Source of the DNA: Lachnospiraceae bacterium
GTDB taxonomy: Bacteria; Bacillota; Clostridia; Lachnospirales; Lachnospiraceae
Length of the DNA stretch: 64,000 bases
NCBI GenBank assembly: GCA_021769135.1
Contig: JAETTM010000009.1
Coordinates: 24,906 to 88,905, forward strand
Direction: 5' to 3'
Under the pieces are notes generated by a model that saw nothing but the letters and a program-made list of their open reading frames with translations, ran no database searches and had not been told where the DNA came from. Below, one piece after another: positions 15,682 through 24,293 of the stretch (position 1 is the first letter of the stretch; every line of letters begins with the position of its first letter). The translations under genes were made by a program, and so were the position numbers.

Positions 15682-16649
15682 TTATCCGATAATCTCCGTA
15701 TCATAACTTCGCTGTACTTCATCATGCAGATTCCCGCCTCGTAATCGCCTACATTCGCGGGATTTTTTTCCCCTTTTAAATTCCGTATCACCTGGGCCGG
15801 CATATTGACGCCACACTCATAGGCATGGGGATATCCCCCGCCGAACCGGGGATTCACTTCCGAAATATAATACACATCGCCTATCTTAAAAATATCAATA
15901 TCTATCATACCCCGGAAACCGCATTTTTCTACAAAATCCTGTATTAGGGAAAAAAGCTTCCCATCCTTTACCGATACCGATTTATCCGTTTCCCCCGCCC
16001 GCATTTTAATCTTCTCTTTTATAAAAATGGACGTACATTTCCCGGAAAGCATATCCACATAAACATCCGCGCCATATTCCGTACCATCCATAAATTCCTG
16101 TATCATCAAATCATCATATAAATCGAACAGCACCTCAATTTCCTTTGCACTGTACACCTTATTGATGTGGATGCTGGCGCTTCCCTTTACAGGCTTTACA
16201 AAAACCGGATAGGAAATATCCCCCTTCTCCACACCTCTGTAAAAAGCCTCTTTATCCACATAACATCTGCCCGTAGGAATACCCATATCTCCCAGCAAAT
16301 GACACATCCGATATTTATCCAGACAGGTCTCAACCAATTCATAAGGAGATATAATCGGCTTAGTTCCTATGGCAAGGAACCTTTCCTCTTCTTTCGCCAA
16401 AAGGCTAAGTTCCGGATCTATCAGCGAGAAAACCCCGTCCACCTTTTCCTTTTCGCAAATATCCAGCACGACATCTATATAACCCGGCTCCGTAATTCTC
16501 GGCACCAGATAAAATTCATCCGCATCATATACCGCCGGCGCCAAATCCGAACAATCCGAAGCAATCACCCGGCCGCTCCCGGCCAATTCCCTTTTAAAAT
16601 ACTGCACCACCTTATTCCTCGTTCCGGCGCTCAATACCAATATATTCAT
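15678..16649 (-). CDS. ATP-grasp enzyme (carbamoyl-phosphate-synthase-like)
   Basis: A 323-residue ATP-grasp protein. N-terminal SAGTRNKVVQYFK marks the pre-ATP-grasp domain. The middle has YPVFVKPVKGSASI (ATP-binding Lys and loop, about residues 135-148), IQEFMDGTEYGADVY, and C-terminal SEVNPRFGGGYP (metal-binding E-x-N-P-R). Such proteins in polysaccharide loci may join an amino acid or amine to a uronic acid carboxylate, which would suit the uronic-acid genes next door, but this is an inference. The chosen ATG 16649 has GGAGG 13 nt upstream. Repeat A2 lies upstream of it. Confidence 0.75.
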   Translation of the reverse strand: MNILVLSAGTRNKVVQYFKRELAGSGRVIASDCSDLAPAVYDADEFYLVPRITEPGYIDVVLDICEKEKVDGVFSLIDPELSLLAKEEERFLAIGTKPIISPYELVETCLDKYRMCHLLGDMGIPTGRCYVDKEAFYRGVEKGDISYPVFVKPVKGSASIHINKVYSAKEIEVLFDLYDDLMIQEFMDGTEYGADVYVDMLSGKCTSIFIKEKIKMRAGETDKSVSVKDGKLFSLIQDFVEKCGFRGMIDIDIFKIGDVYYISEVNPRFGGGYPHAYECGVNMPAQVIRNLKGEKNPANVGDYEAGICMMKYSEVMIRRLSDK

Positions 16650-16760
16650 CCCTTCCGCCACACCTCCTTTTCCATCTATCATCTTAACCAATACTCAACA
16701 AACACCCCCCGCTACAGCCAAAACCCTTTATTTCACACCCCACCGGGAATAACCTCGGCT

Positions 16761-16935
16761 GAATATTCTGGCAATATGTTTTGTGAAAAGCCTTTTCATG
16801 CCATGGAAGTAAGACCATAGAAAACAGGAGGGCCTCTGCCCGAGTGTTTTCTGCTTTAGGGCTTACTGGAATGTTCAAATGTGTTTTTCACACTTTGCTG
16901 ACTGGATTTGAACAAAACATATTGCCAGAATATTC
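16761..16935 (-). repeat. Repeat family A, copy 2
   Basis: A 175-bp element with perfect terminal inverted repeats at 16761-16784 and 16912-16935. The arms differ from copies 1 and 3 at several positions (GGCAATATGTTTTG instead of GACAATATATTCTG), and each change is matched in the other arm. The inner stem is AGTAAG/CTTACT where copy 1 has AGCAAG/CTTGCT. Just beyond it, TCTCAGCCTAGTCTTCCC is tandemly duplicated (about 16935-16974), running into the end of the sugar transferase gene. Confidence 0.88.
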
Positions 16936-16956
16936 TCTCAGCCTAGTCTTCCCATC

Positions 16957-17610
16957 TCAGCCTAGTCTTCCCGTCTCCTCCAGCCTTTTCTGCCTGATTT
17001 GGGCAAAATTCCCCTCCACCGCATTGGTATCCTCCGCCACTTCATCGCTATGGCCAAACACAGTCATAACCGTCATCCACAGCACTTTTATGTCCATACG
17101 GAAAGAGAGGTTTTTTACATACTCCACATCTTTTTCCATCCGTTTATCCCAATCGATAAAATTCCTTCCGCTGACCTGCGCTAACCCCGTCAGCCCCGGC
17201 CTGACTGTGTGCCGCAGTTTTTCCTCTTCGGTATAATAGGGCAGATAGGAAACGAGCAGCGGCCTGGGGCCGATAATGCTCATATCCCCTTTCAGGATAT
17301 TAAAGAGTTCCGGCAATTCATCCAGGCTGGTTGCCCGCAACAGCTTCCCGAATTTGGTCAGCCTCTCGCTGTCCGGCAGTAAATTCCCTTCCCCATCCCT
17401 TTTATCCGTCATCGTCCGGAATTTGCACAGGGTGAAAATTTTTTCATTTTTACCCGGCCTCTCCTGCTTAAACAGCACCGGGCTTCCCAGCTTAAACCGT
17501 ACCAGAAGGGCCAGCACGATAAGCACCGGGCTTAACACCACAATCCCTATGAAGGATAACAGAAAATCCAACCCCCGTTTTATAAATCTCCCATACATAT
17601 CGATAGCCAT
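16957..17610 (-). CDS. pglC: Initiating sugar phosphotransferase (PglC-like, monotopic phosphoglycosyl transferase)
   Basis: A 217-residue protein with one N-terminal re-entrant hydrophobic helix (KRGLDFLLSFIGIVVLSPV). The catalytic core has LFKQERPGKNEKIFTLCKFRTM, then SLDELPELFNILKGDMSIIGPRPLL with the catalytic Asp-Glu pair, and RPGLTGLAQVSGRN. This is the small monoPGT family that moves a phospho-sugar from UDP-sugar to undecaprenyl phosphate, starting the repeat unit on the inner face. Its position after PglF and PglE suggests a diaminotrideoxy or related aminosugar as first sugar. A tandem duplication touches its last codons. Confidence 0.82.
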   Translation of the reverse strand: MAIDMYGRFIKRGLDFLLSFIGIVVLSPVLIVLALLVRFKLGSPVLFKQERPGKNEKIFTLCKFRTMTDKRDGEGNLLPDSERLTKFGKLLRATSLDELPELFNILKGDMSIIGPRPLLVSYLPYYTEEEKLRHTVRPGLTGLAQVSGRNFIDWDKRMEKDVEYVKNLSFRMDIKVLWMTVMTVFGHSDEVAEDTNAVEGNFAQIRQKRLEETGRLG

Positions 17611-17667
17611 GCCCCTTCCATAATCTGCAGCGAATTTGTAGAATAGCCAAAAGGACGCCCCGCTATT

Positions 17668-18816
17668 TCACAGGAACTCTTTCCTATGAAAGAACAAATT
17701 CCTCACCAGCCCGATAATCCGTTCCATATCCTTATCCGTATTCTTAATATCGCTGGGTAGGCATAGCCCCCGATTAAAGATATCTTCTGCCACGCTCTCC
17801 CCGTTGTCACAAAGGGTGATGAAATCGTAAGTTTCAAACACCGGCTGCAAATGCATCGGTTTCCAAATCGGGCGGCTTTCTATATTTTCCGCTTCCAGGG
17901 CATCCAATACCATATCCGGCGTGACCTTACACCCCTGGGCTATGGTGATGCAGGACAGCCAGCAGTTGCTATCTCCTTCCGGATTTAACGGGTTCATCGC
18001 GATTTCAGGGATATCGGAAAACGCCTCCTGATACTTGCGGTAAATTTCTTTCTTCTTCCTTTTATGCTCTTCCATAAACAGCAATTGCCCTCTTCCGATG
18101 CCTGCCGTTATATTGCTCATACGGTAATTATATCCAATCTGGGAATGCTGATAATGCCTAGCCGGGTCTCTGGCCTGGGTGGAAAGGAACCGGGCTTTCT
18201 TTATCAGCTCTTCCTCCTCCGATACAAGCATGCCGCCCCCGGAAGTAGTAATGATTTTATTTCCATTAAAGGAATAAATCCCCATCCTGCCAAATGTTCC
18301 CGTATGCTTTCCTTTATAGGTACTGCCCAGCGATTCCGCCGCATCTTCTATCAGCACCGTTCCATGGGCTTTGCAGATATCCATTATTTCATCCAGCTTG
18401 GCAGGGGTTCCATACAGGTGCACCACGATTACCGCTTTCGGATTGGGATATTTTTCATAAGCTTTCTCCAGCGCTTCCGGGCACATGTTCCATGTATCCC
18501 GCTCCGAATCAATAAAGACCGGGGTTGCTTTCTCATATACAATTGGATTGCAGGTGGCAGAAAATGTCAGGGAAGGCGCAAAAACCACATCCCCTTCTTT
18601 CACCCCCGCCAGCTTTAACGCCAGATGAATGGCCGCCGTTCCCGCCGACAGCGCCGCCCCATGGGAAATGCCCACATATTCCGCCAGTTCCTTTTCAAAC
18701 CCGTTCACATTTGGGCCAAGGGGAGCTACCCAGTTTGTATCGAATGCCTCTTGTACAAATTCCTGTTCCTTCCCATGCATAGTAGGGGAGGAAAGGTAAA
18801 TCCGCTTCTTTTCCAT
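17668..18816 (-). CDS. pglE: UDP-4-amino-sugar aminotransferase (PglE-like, DegT/DnrJ/EryC1 family)
   Basis: A 382-residue PLP enzyme. GTAAIHLAL early (about residue 60), EDAAESLGSTYKGKHTG (about 157-173) with the cofactor-binding Asp, and FNGNKIITTSGGGMLV, where the Lys forms the Schiff base, are all present. It would aminate the 4-keto sugar made by the adjacent PglF-like dehydratase to give UDP-2-acetamido-4-amino-2,4,6-trideoxyglucose. No PglD acetyltransferase follows. AAAGGG lies 13 nt from the ATG. Confidence 0.82.
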   Translation of the reverse strand: MEKKRIYLSSPTMHGKEQEFVQEAFDTNWVAPLGPNVNGFEKELAEYVGISHGAALSAGTAAIHLALKLAGVKEGDVVFAPSLTFSATCNPIVYEKATPVFIDSERDTWNMCPEALEKAYEKYPNPKAVIVVHLYGTPAKLDEIMDICKAHGTVLIEDAAESLGSTYKGKHTGTFGRMGIYSFNGNKIITTSGGGMLVSEEEELIKKARFLSTQARDPARHYQHSQIGYNYRMSNITAGIGRGQLLFMEEHKRKKKEIYRKYQEAFSDIPEIAMNPLNPEGDSNCWLSCITIAQGCKVTPDMVLDALEAENIESRPIWKPMHLQPVFETYDFITLCDNGESVAEDIFNRGLCLPSDIKNTDKDMERIIGLVRNLFFHRKEFL

Positions 18817-18876
18817 AACAATAACCGTACCCTTTCTATAATCTGCCAGCTTTCACACATGTCTGCAGGGGGCTTC

Positions 18877-20754
18877 TTAACACCCGCTTTCATGATAATG
18901 ATAAGTAGGAACGATTTCCTTAATCAGCGGCCGGATGTCGCCGCTTTCGTTTTTGGATTCTTCCTTCAATTTTTTCAGCTGTATAAAAAATTGCGTTTCG
19001 TCTATTTCTATAGGCTTTCCTACATGAATGAGCTTATTGGCCGTTTCCTTCAGGCCCTCTTCCTCCATCAGCAGCTCCTCATACAATTTTTCACCAGGAC
19101 GCAGCCCGGTAAATTCTATTTTAATGTCTTCGCCGACCCGGTAACCGGATAAACGAATCAGATTTTCCGCCAAATCCAATATTTTCACCGGTTCCCCCAT
19201 ATCCAGCACGAAAATCTCCCCGCCCCTGGCATATGCCCCGGCCTGCAAAACCAAAGATACCGCTTCCGGGATAGTCATGAAATACCGTATAATGTCGGGA
19301 TGGGTCACCGTCACCGGCCCCCCTGCTACAATCTGCTTCCGGAAAAGGGGAATCACGCTGCCGTTGCTGCCCAGCACATTGCCGAAACGCACGGCCACAA
19401 ACTCCGTATCATAATGGTTATTGAAAGTCTGGATAATCATTTCGCAGATACGTTTGCTGGCCCCCATAATGTTCGTAGGGTTCACAGCCTTATCCGTAGA
19501 AATGAGCACGAATTTTTTCACCCCGTAAAAAGCCGCCGCCTGGGCTGTCTTCCACGTTCCGAACACATTATTTTTTACCGCCTCGTTAGGGCTGTCCTCC
19601 ATCAGAGGCACATGCTTATGGGCCGCCGCATGATAAACGATATCCGGCTGATAATGTTCAAAAATCCAGTTCATCCGATTGGTGTTGCGCACCGATGCAA
19701 TCAGCACCGCCAAATCCAATTCCGGATATTTCGTCTTCAATTCCTGCTGTATATCATATACATTATTCTCATAAATGTCCACAATCACCAGTTGTTTCGG
19801 CTTGTGGCAGGCAATCTGGCGGCACAGCTCGCTACCGATGGAGCCCCCGCCCCCGGTAACGAGTACTATCTTGTTTTGCACATAGCCCAGAATGGAATCC
19901 AAATCTACGCTGATTGGCTCCCTCCCCAGCAAGTCTTCCACTTCCACATCCCGCAGCTTGCTTACATTCACTTCCCCGTTCACCAGCTGATACATTCCGG
20001 GCAGGGAACGCAGCTTGCAGTTGGTTTCCTTGCATATCTCCAGAATTTTTCGCAGTTCCGCACGGGAAATGGAGGGCATGGCCACGATAATTTCATCGAT
20101 GTCATATACATCGGCGCATTCGATAATTTTATCCCGCCCTCCGGCCACGCGGATTCCCTGGATATATCTTCCCCATTTTCCCCTATCATCATCTATGATA
20201 CAACGGATTACCATAGTGCTGAAATTGCTGTTCACGATTTCTTTAATAATGACATTGGCCGCTTCCCCCGCGCCGATTACCATTACGGAAATGCCGTTTT
20301 TCTTATTCTGCTGCTTATGCTTCAGGCTCCGCATAAAGCGATAGGAAAACCGGCTGATAAACACCATGCTGATTAGCACGAACAAATACAAAAAGTAGTA
20401 GCTTTTGGGCACCGGCTGCCCCGCTGTCTTGAAAAACTGCAGCCCTATACTGTTTAAAATCGTAGAAACCGCACAGGACACCACCAGATTCTGCAGCTCC
20501 GTCTCCCCCGCAAATGCCCATAAGCTGTGATATAGACGGAATATATAGAAAACAAACAGTGTAAACACAATATTAAGCGGCAAAAAACTGGTAATTGGCG
20601 TCAGAAAGTGCTCCGGCACATCATCCAGACGAAATTCATAACGGATAAATACCGCAAAATAGCTGGCGAAAATCACACTGATAATGTCATAAACAATCAG
20701 GCATGTTCTTCGGTAAAACAACTTCACATTAAAAGGTTTGCTATCTTTTTTCAT
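18877..20754 (-). CDS. pglF: UDP-GlcNAc 4,6-dehydratase, membrane type (PglF/CapD/WbpM-like)
   Basis: A 625-residue protein. Four N-terminal hydrophobic helices (about 1-130) precede a first Rossmann domain (MVIGAGEAANVIIKEI) and a second, catalytic SDR domain (VLVTGGGGSIGSELCRQI at about residue 293). The active-site region STDKAVNPTNIMGASKR has Met in place of the SDR Tyr, as in PglF, while the Lys is kept. This marks the C5-retaining dehydratase, in contrast to PseB at 49471, which keeps Tyr. The product is UDP-2-acetamido-2,6-dideoxy-xylo-hexos-4-ulose, the substrate of PglE. Confidence 0.86.
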   Translation of the reverse strand: MKKDSKPFNVKLFYRRTCLIVYDIISVIFASYFAVFIRYEFRLDDVPEHFLTPITSFLPLNIVFTLFVFYIFRLYHSLWAFAGETELQNLVVSCAVSTILNSIGLQFFKTAGQPVPKSYYFLYLFVLISMVFISRFSYRFMRSLKHKQQNKKNGISVMVIGAGEAANVIIKEIVNSNFSTMVIRCIIDDDRGKWGRYIQGIRVAGGRDKIIECADVYDIDEIIVAMPSISRAELRKILEICKETNCKLRSLPGMYQLVNGEVNVSKLRDVEVEDLLGREPISVDLDSILGYVQNKIVLVTGGGGSIGSELCRQIACHKPKQLVIVDIYENNVYDIQQELKTKYPELDLAVLIASVRNTNRMNWIFEHYQPDIVYHAAAHKHVPLMEDSPNEAVKNNVFGTWKTAQAAAFYGVKKFVLISTDKAVNPTNIMGASKRICEMIIQTFNNHYDTEFVAVRFGNVLGSNGSVIPLFRKQIVAGGPVTVTHPDIIRYFMTIPEAVSLVLQAGAYARGGEIFVLDMGEPVKILDLAENLIRLSGYRVGEDIKIEFTGLRPGEKLYEELLMEEEGLKETANKLIHVGKPIEIDETQFFIQLKKLKEESKNESGDIRPLIKEIVPTYHYHESGC

Positions 20755-20824
20755 TTGCTTTTTCCCTTTTATCTCCTATCATCGGACCAGAAAAAATCCC
20801 CGGCCCGCCGCGCCAGAACGCTCC

Positions 20825-23566
20825 TTACTGCCTTCCATCCATATCGGAAAGCAGAGGGGAAAGTACCAGCATAAGCACGAAGCTGGCCGGATGGCAAAGA
20901 TGGAAAATCCATTCCACCAGCCCCGCCATGGCAAATGCCGCAACCGCTGCCGCAGGCAAAGCCGCGCAAGGCACCTGGTTCTTTCTCCGCTTATAGAAAA
21001 TACAGCCCTGTACAAACGCCGCTGCCCCTACTACAACGAATAATACTCCTACTACAATTCCGTGGTCATAAGCCACCTGCAAATAAATGTTATGGGCATG
21101 TACCGACAAAGAACCGTCCGGCAGCATCGCCCCCATATCGTCATGTCCTGTCAAGTTCAGCTGGTCGATATATGCCCGGAAAATATCCATCCTTCCGTTA
21201 GCGTATTCTTCCGTTTTTTCATATACGCTCATATCTTCGATTTCTTCTTTTTCCTGAACCTGTTCCTCTTTTTCGCCTTTCGCGTGCAAAGCTTCCGCTT
21301 CCCTCTCGGCCGCAGCCGCATCATCCGCCGCCCGCTCTTCTTCCGTCTTGAAACCGATAATATTCAGCCCGGACTGGGTATCCGCCCCATCTTCCATGCC
21401 GCCCTGCTGCGCTGTCAAATTACCGTCTTCTTCCTCTATCATTTCTTCAATGCTGCCATCCCAGACCACAGCCCCTTCCTCATTAAAGCGTTTGGCCCTG
21501 TATCTTTGATATTCTTCACTTCTTTCATAGGAAAAAGTTCCCCGCTCGTCGATTCCGAATATCTTATTGTTAAACACTTCCACAAATCTTGCTACCGTGA
21601 TGAAATACATGGAATCCCATTCATTGCCCCTTGTAATCTCATCGGGGAAGTCTTCCACCTCATACCGGAAAATATTGCCGGCCATGGCAGGGAATATCCT
21701 TTGGGCGGTAAATACTGCCGGGAAACACCAAACCACGCTGCAAAGCATAATCCCGATAAGCACCGCCGCCTTTTTCATCCTTTTTCCGCCTGTACTCAAT
21801 AAGAAAAATACAAGCGTTACCAACGTCATCACCGCCACCGCCAGGAATCCGGTCCTGGATGCGGTAAACAACATATAGGCGGATGACAGGCCAAACAAAA
21901 GCAGCTCTTTCCAGAGAAGCTTTAAGCCCTGCACTGCCCCTGTCTTTTCCCCATTTTCCAGACAAAAACATTTCCCGTACTTATCCACCAGCTTCATCAG
22001 CGCCGCACACATGATAAAAGTCATATACACAGCCGTCACCGTCACCGTATGGAAAATAAACGGGAACCGCGGGTAAATAAAGGAAAGGAACGGCCTTCTC
22101 ACAAAGGAAAACAGCATGGAGCAGACAAAATTCAAAAGCAGTCCGTTACATATATTTTGCAGCAAATGTGCCTTTTTATCCCAAAAAGCAAAACGAATGT
22201 AAAATAACGTATACGCGGCAGCCAGCGCCACCGTCCACCATCTCGTATTCCTGAATACAATAATCATTACAAAAAATAAACCGAGAATCCCGCAGTACCA
22301 CCATGAAATGCGGGGCAGCTTTTCTTTCTGCACCACATACCGGACAATCAGCTGCCTTGCTATGTTAACCAGAAGGAAGCCGGACAAAATCACCGCCGCA
22401 ATCCCCCACCGCAGAATCCTCAAATCCCATTCATCCATGGCGATGTAATCCACATAAATGCTTCTGTACCACAGCGTAATTCCAAGGGCGGCCACCCCAT
22501 AGACTGCCGTCAGTTTATTAAAAATTTCTTTCCCCCTGCACATAACAATAGCGGCCAAAGCCAGAAAAACAATAAACTGGCGTTCCGCCACTCTGTGATG
22601 GATATCGTAAAGCCCATTCATATAATTGCAGCATGCCCAGACCCCGGCCGCAATAAATACCGTCTGCAGGATATCCTGCCAGTTCGCTTTTAACTTCTCC
22701 CCAAAATGGGCATAAACTTCCCTGCCCCTCTTCACGTTGACCATATAAAACAGCGTTCCAAAAGCTATCAGTGTTCCCACCGTATAGAACACATTATCCA
22801 CCGGCTCCCCGCTGAAAAAGTGGCGTATGGTAATATTCCATATGCCATATGCCAATCCGGCCCCAAGAAGCACATTGGCCGTACAACGCAAAGCTTTTTC
22901 CACCGTTATCAGCTTGTCCCTCTTGCTTACACGGTAATATAACTCCACCCCGCACACAAGCAATACCGCAATAACAAGCAGTATGGCATCGTAAAGGAAC
23001 ACTTTATCCTTACGCAAAGGAACCGTATAATTATACTGTCCGATGATGTTATAGCCTTCCAGCTCATCGTAGTTGTAAACAAGGCGGCTCACGTAGGAAG
23101 TTCCTGCCCCTGCCGTTTCCTCCAGACCGAACCAGACACGGCTGGCATGGTTTCCCTGGAGGAAAAAGTAGTAGTCTTTCCCCACTTCCATATCTTCATT
23201 TATATATACCGGGCAGAATCCCGGAATGTCGATAAACCTTACATCTACGATTTCTTCGAACAAAATCTGCATGTCGGAATCCATCAGACGGAAAATGAAG
23301 GAATCCACCCGTATATCTTTATCCCATCCGTTTTCGAAATCCACCACATACAGGTTGATGGTTCCCAGATGGTCATACTGGGCGATAAAACGCTGGAGCA
23401 TATAATCCTCGCAGATGCTGTCGGAAGAACCGGCCAATATCTGGTTGCTCACCGATGGAATCGTTTCATTCCATATTCGCAGAGGATATATCGTAAACAT
23501 GATAAGCAGGGCGAGAACAATGATGACACATTGTACCGCGCGGCTTTTTTTTACTACTTTATACAT
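20825..23566 (-). CDS. O-antigen ligase/polymerase-family membrane protein (Wzy-like) with an acidic insert
   Basis: A 913-residue multi-pass membrane protein. One N-terminal helix is followed by an external domain of about 150 residues, then many helices. Near the C-terminus SVHAHNIYLQVAYDHGIVVG matches the H.HN..L....D.G signature of the Wzy_C/WaaL family. Between the last helices is a long soluble loop (about residues 660-800) with a Glu/Ala-rich stretch EEERAADDAAAAEREAEA, which is unusual. It most likely polymerises or transfers the repeat unit outside the membrane. First gene of the operon with pglF, pglE and pglC, with its own promoter at 23649. ATG 23566 is chosen for its SD (GGGGAT). 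Confidence 0.72.
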   Translation of the reverse strand: MYKVVKKSRAVQCVIIVLALLIMFTIYPLRIWNETIPSVSNQILAGSSDSICEDYMLQRFIAQYDHLGTINLYVVDFENGWDKDIRVDSFIFRLMDSDMQILFEEIVDVRFIDIPGFCPVYINEDMEVGKDYYFFLQGNHASRVWFGLEETAGAGTSYVSRLVYNYDELEGYNIIGQYNYTVPLRKDKVFLYDAILLVIAVLLVCGVELYYRVSKRDKLITVEKALRCTANVLLGAGLAYGIWNITIRHFFSGEPVDNVFYTVGTLIAFGTLFYMVNVKRGREVYAHFGEKLKANWQDILQTVFIAAGVWACCNYMNGLYDIHHRVAERQFIVFLALAAIVMCRGKEIFNKLTAVYGVAALGITLWYRSIYVDYIAMDEWDLRILRWGIAAVILSGFLLVNIARQLIVRYVVQKEKLPRISWWYCGILGLFFVMIIVFRNTRWWTVALAAAYTLFYIRFAFWDKKAHLLQNICNGLLLNFVCSMLFSFVRRPFLSFIYPRFPFIFHTVTVTAVYMTFIMCAALMKLVDKYGKCFCLENGEKTGAVQGLKLLWKELLLFGLSSAYMLFTASRTGFLAVAVMTLVTLVFFLLSTGGKRMKKAAVLIGIMLCSVVWCFPAVFTAQRIFPAMAGNIFRYEVEDFPDEITRGNEWDSMYFITVARFVEVFNNKIFGIDERGTFSYERSEEYQRYRAKRFNEEGAVVWDGSIEEMIEEEDGNLTAQQGGMEDGADTQSGLNIIGFKTEEERAADDAAAAEREAEALHAKGEKEEQVQEKEEIEDMSVYEKTEEYANGRMDIFRAYIDQLNLTGHDDMGAMLPDGSLSVHAHNIYLQVAYDHGIVVGVLFVVVGAAAFVQGCIFYKRRKNQVPCAALPAAAVAAFAMAGLVEWIFHLCHPASFVLMLVLSPLLSDMDGRQ

Positions 23567-23648
23567 ATTAATCCCCATTTCTTTATAATTAGTGCCTTAT
23601 TTTGGCGTTTCAGACAATGTTTGGCAATTTTTCATAATTACTTGGGTT

Positions 23649-23677
23649 AGTATAGCATAGTTGAGGGCAGTTTACAA
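23649..23677 (-). promoter_or_regulatory. Promoter of the wzy-pglF-pglE-pglC operon
   Basis: On the minus strand TTGTAA (23677-23672), a 17-bp spacer and TATACT (23654-23649), with TG one base before the -10 (extended -10). The start codon of the Wzy-like gene is about 83 bp downstream. Confidence 0.68.
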
Positions 23678-23706
23678 GAACCTTATGAAAGGGTGCCAGG
23701 AACAGC

Positions 23707-23921
23707 GTAACAGTTCAGTCTTCAATGTTATTAGGTTAATGGCATCGGACGCTGCGAGAATGATAAAATCCTCCGTCGCCACGCTCTCACTCTACGAAAA
23801 ACGCAACGGACACATAAGGCGCTAAAACACAGCGCCTAAGTGCCGGCGTTTTTCAAAGGGCTCCTTGAGGATTTTATCATTCTCGCAGCTGGCTAAGGTG
23901 TTAACTAAATGACACTGGTTC
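23707..23921 (+). repeat. Repeat family C, copy 1
   Basis: About 215 bp. It begins GTAACAGTTCAG and has inner inverted arms GAATGATAAAATCCTC and GAGGATTTTATCATTC on either side of a middle that contains a GGCGCT/AGCGCC hairpin. Its right end supplies the last codons and stop of the antitoxin gene that reads in from the other strand. The same sequence lies inverted at 32910-33236, and a fragment lies at 45806-45908. Confidence 0.82.
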
Positions 23922-24227
23922 AAGTTTTATAGGCAGTAAAGCGAACCCTGTCTTTTGACACAAGTCCCCAAACATTTCAGATATTTCACCATTGCTTTCA
24001 TCTATATCGTCCGGAATAGTATACCGTCCATTTGCAATCCCCAATGTCCTCTTAGATTCGGATGATGGCAATTTTATTTTAAAAGGCATCCCCTTTTCCT
24101 CCACACTCTGCCTTGCAAATATCCTCACCGCTTCTGCAAAGGATGTTCCCAATTGTTTATACAATAATTCCGCCTGCTCCTTTAATTCTGAATCCATTCT
24201 TACTTGCAACGTAGCTTCTTTAGCCAA
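23901..24227 (-). CDS. RelB/DinJ-family antitoxin with a rewritten C-terminus, toxin missing
   Basis: A 108-residue protein. The first 85 residues are typical of the family: ATLQVRMDSELKEQAELLYKQLG, then FAEAVRIFARQSVEEKGMPFKI and YTIPDDIDESNGEISEMFGD. The family usually ends near this point. Here it runs on into sequence that ends ...LEPVSFS, whose final codons and stop belong to repeat C1. No toxin gene follows. The start is TTG 24227 with AAAGGAGG 8 nt upstream. Its promoter carries TAATAC/GTATTA half-sites for autorepression. Confidence 0.75.
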   Translation of the reverse strand: MAKEATLQVRMDSELKEQAELLYKQLGTSFAEAVRIFARQSVEEKGMPFKIKLPSSESKRTLGIANGRYTIPDDIDESNGEISEMFGDLCQKTGFALLPIKLEPVSFS

Positions 24228-24251
24228 TATAATCGCCTCCTTTGTAATACA

Positions 24252-24280
24252 ATTATAATACTATCGTATTACTTAATCAA
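24252..24280 (-). promoter_or_regulatory. Promoter and operator of the second antitoxin
   Basis: On the minus strand TTGATT (24280-24275), a 17-bp spacer and a perfect TATAAT (24257-24252). GTATTA and TAATAC half-sites at 24245-24250, 24257-24262 and 24266-24271 overlap the promoter and suit a ribbon-helix-helix repressor. Confidence 0.72.
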
Positions 24281-24293
24281 CTTTTCTTTCATT

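Noticed and set aside
19300..20376. 358-codon plus-strand frame opposite pglF
   Set aside because: Mirror of a strongly coding minus-strand gene with catalytic motifs; no SD and no recognisable domains.
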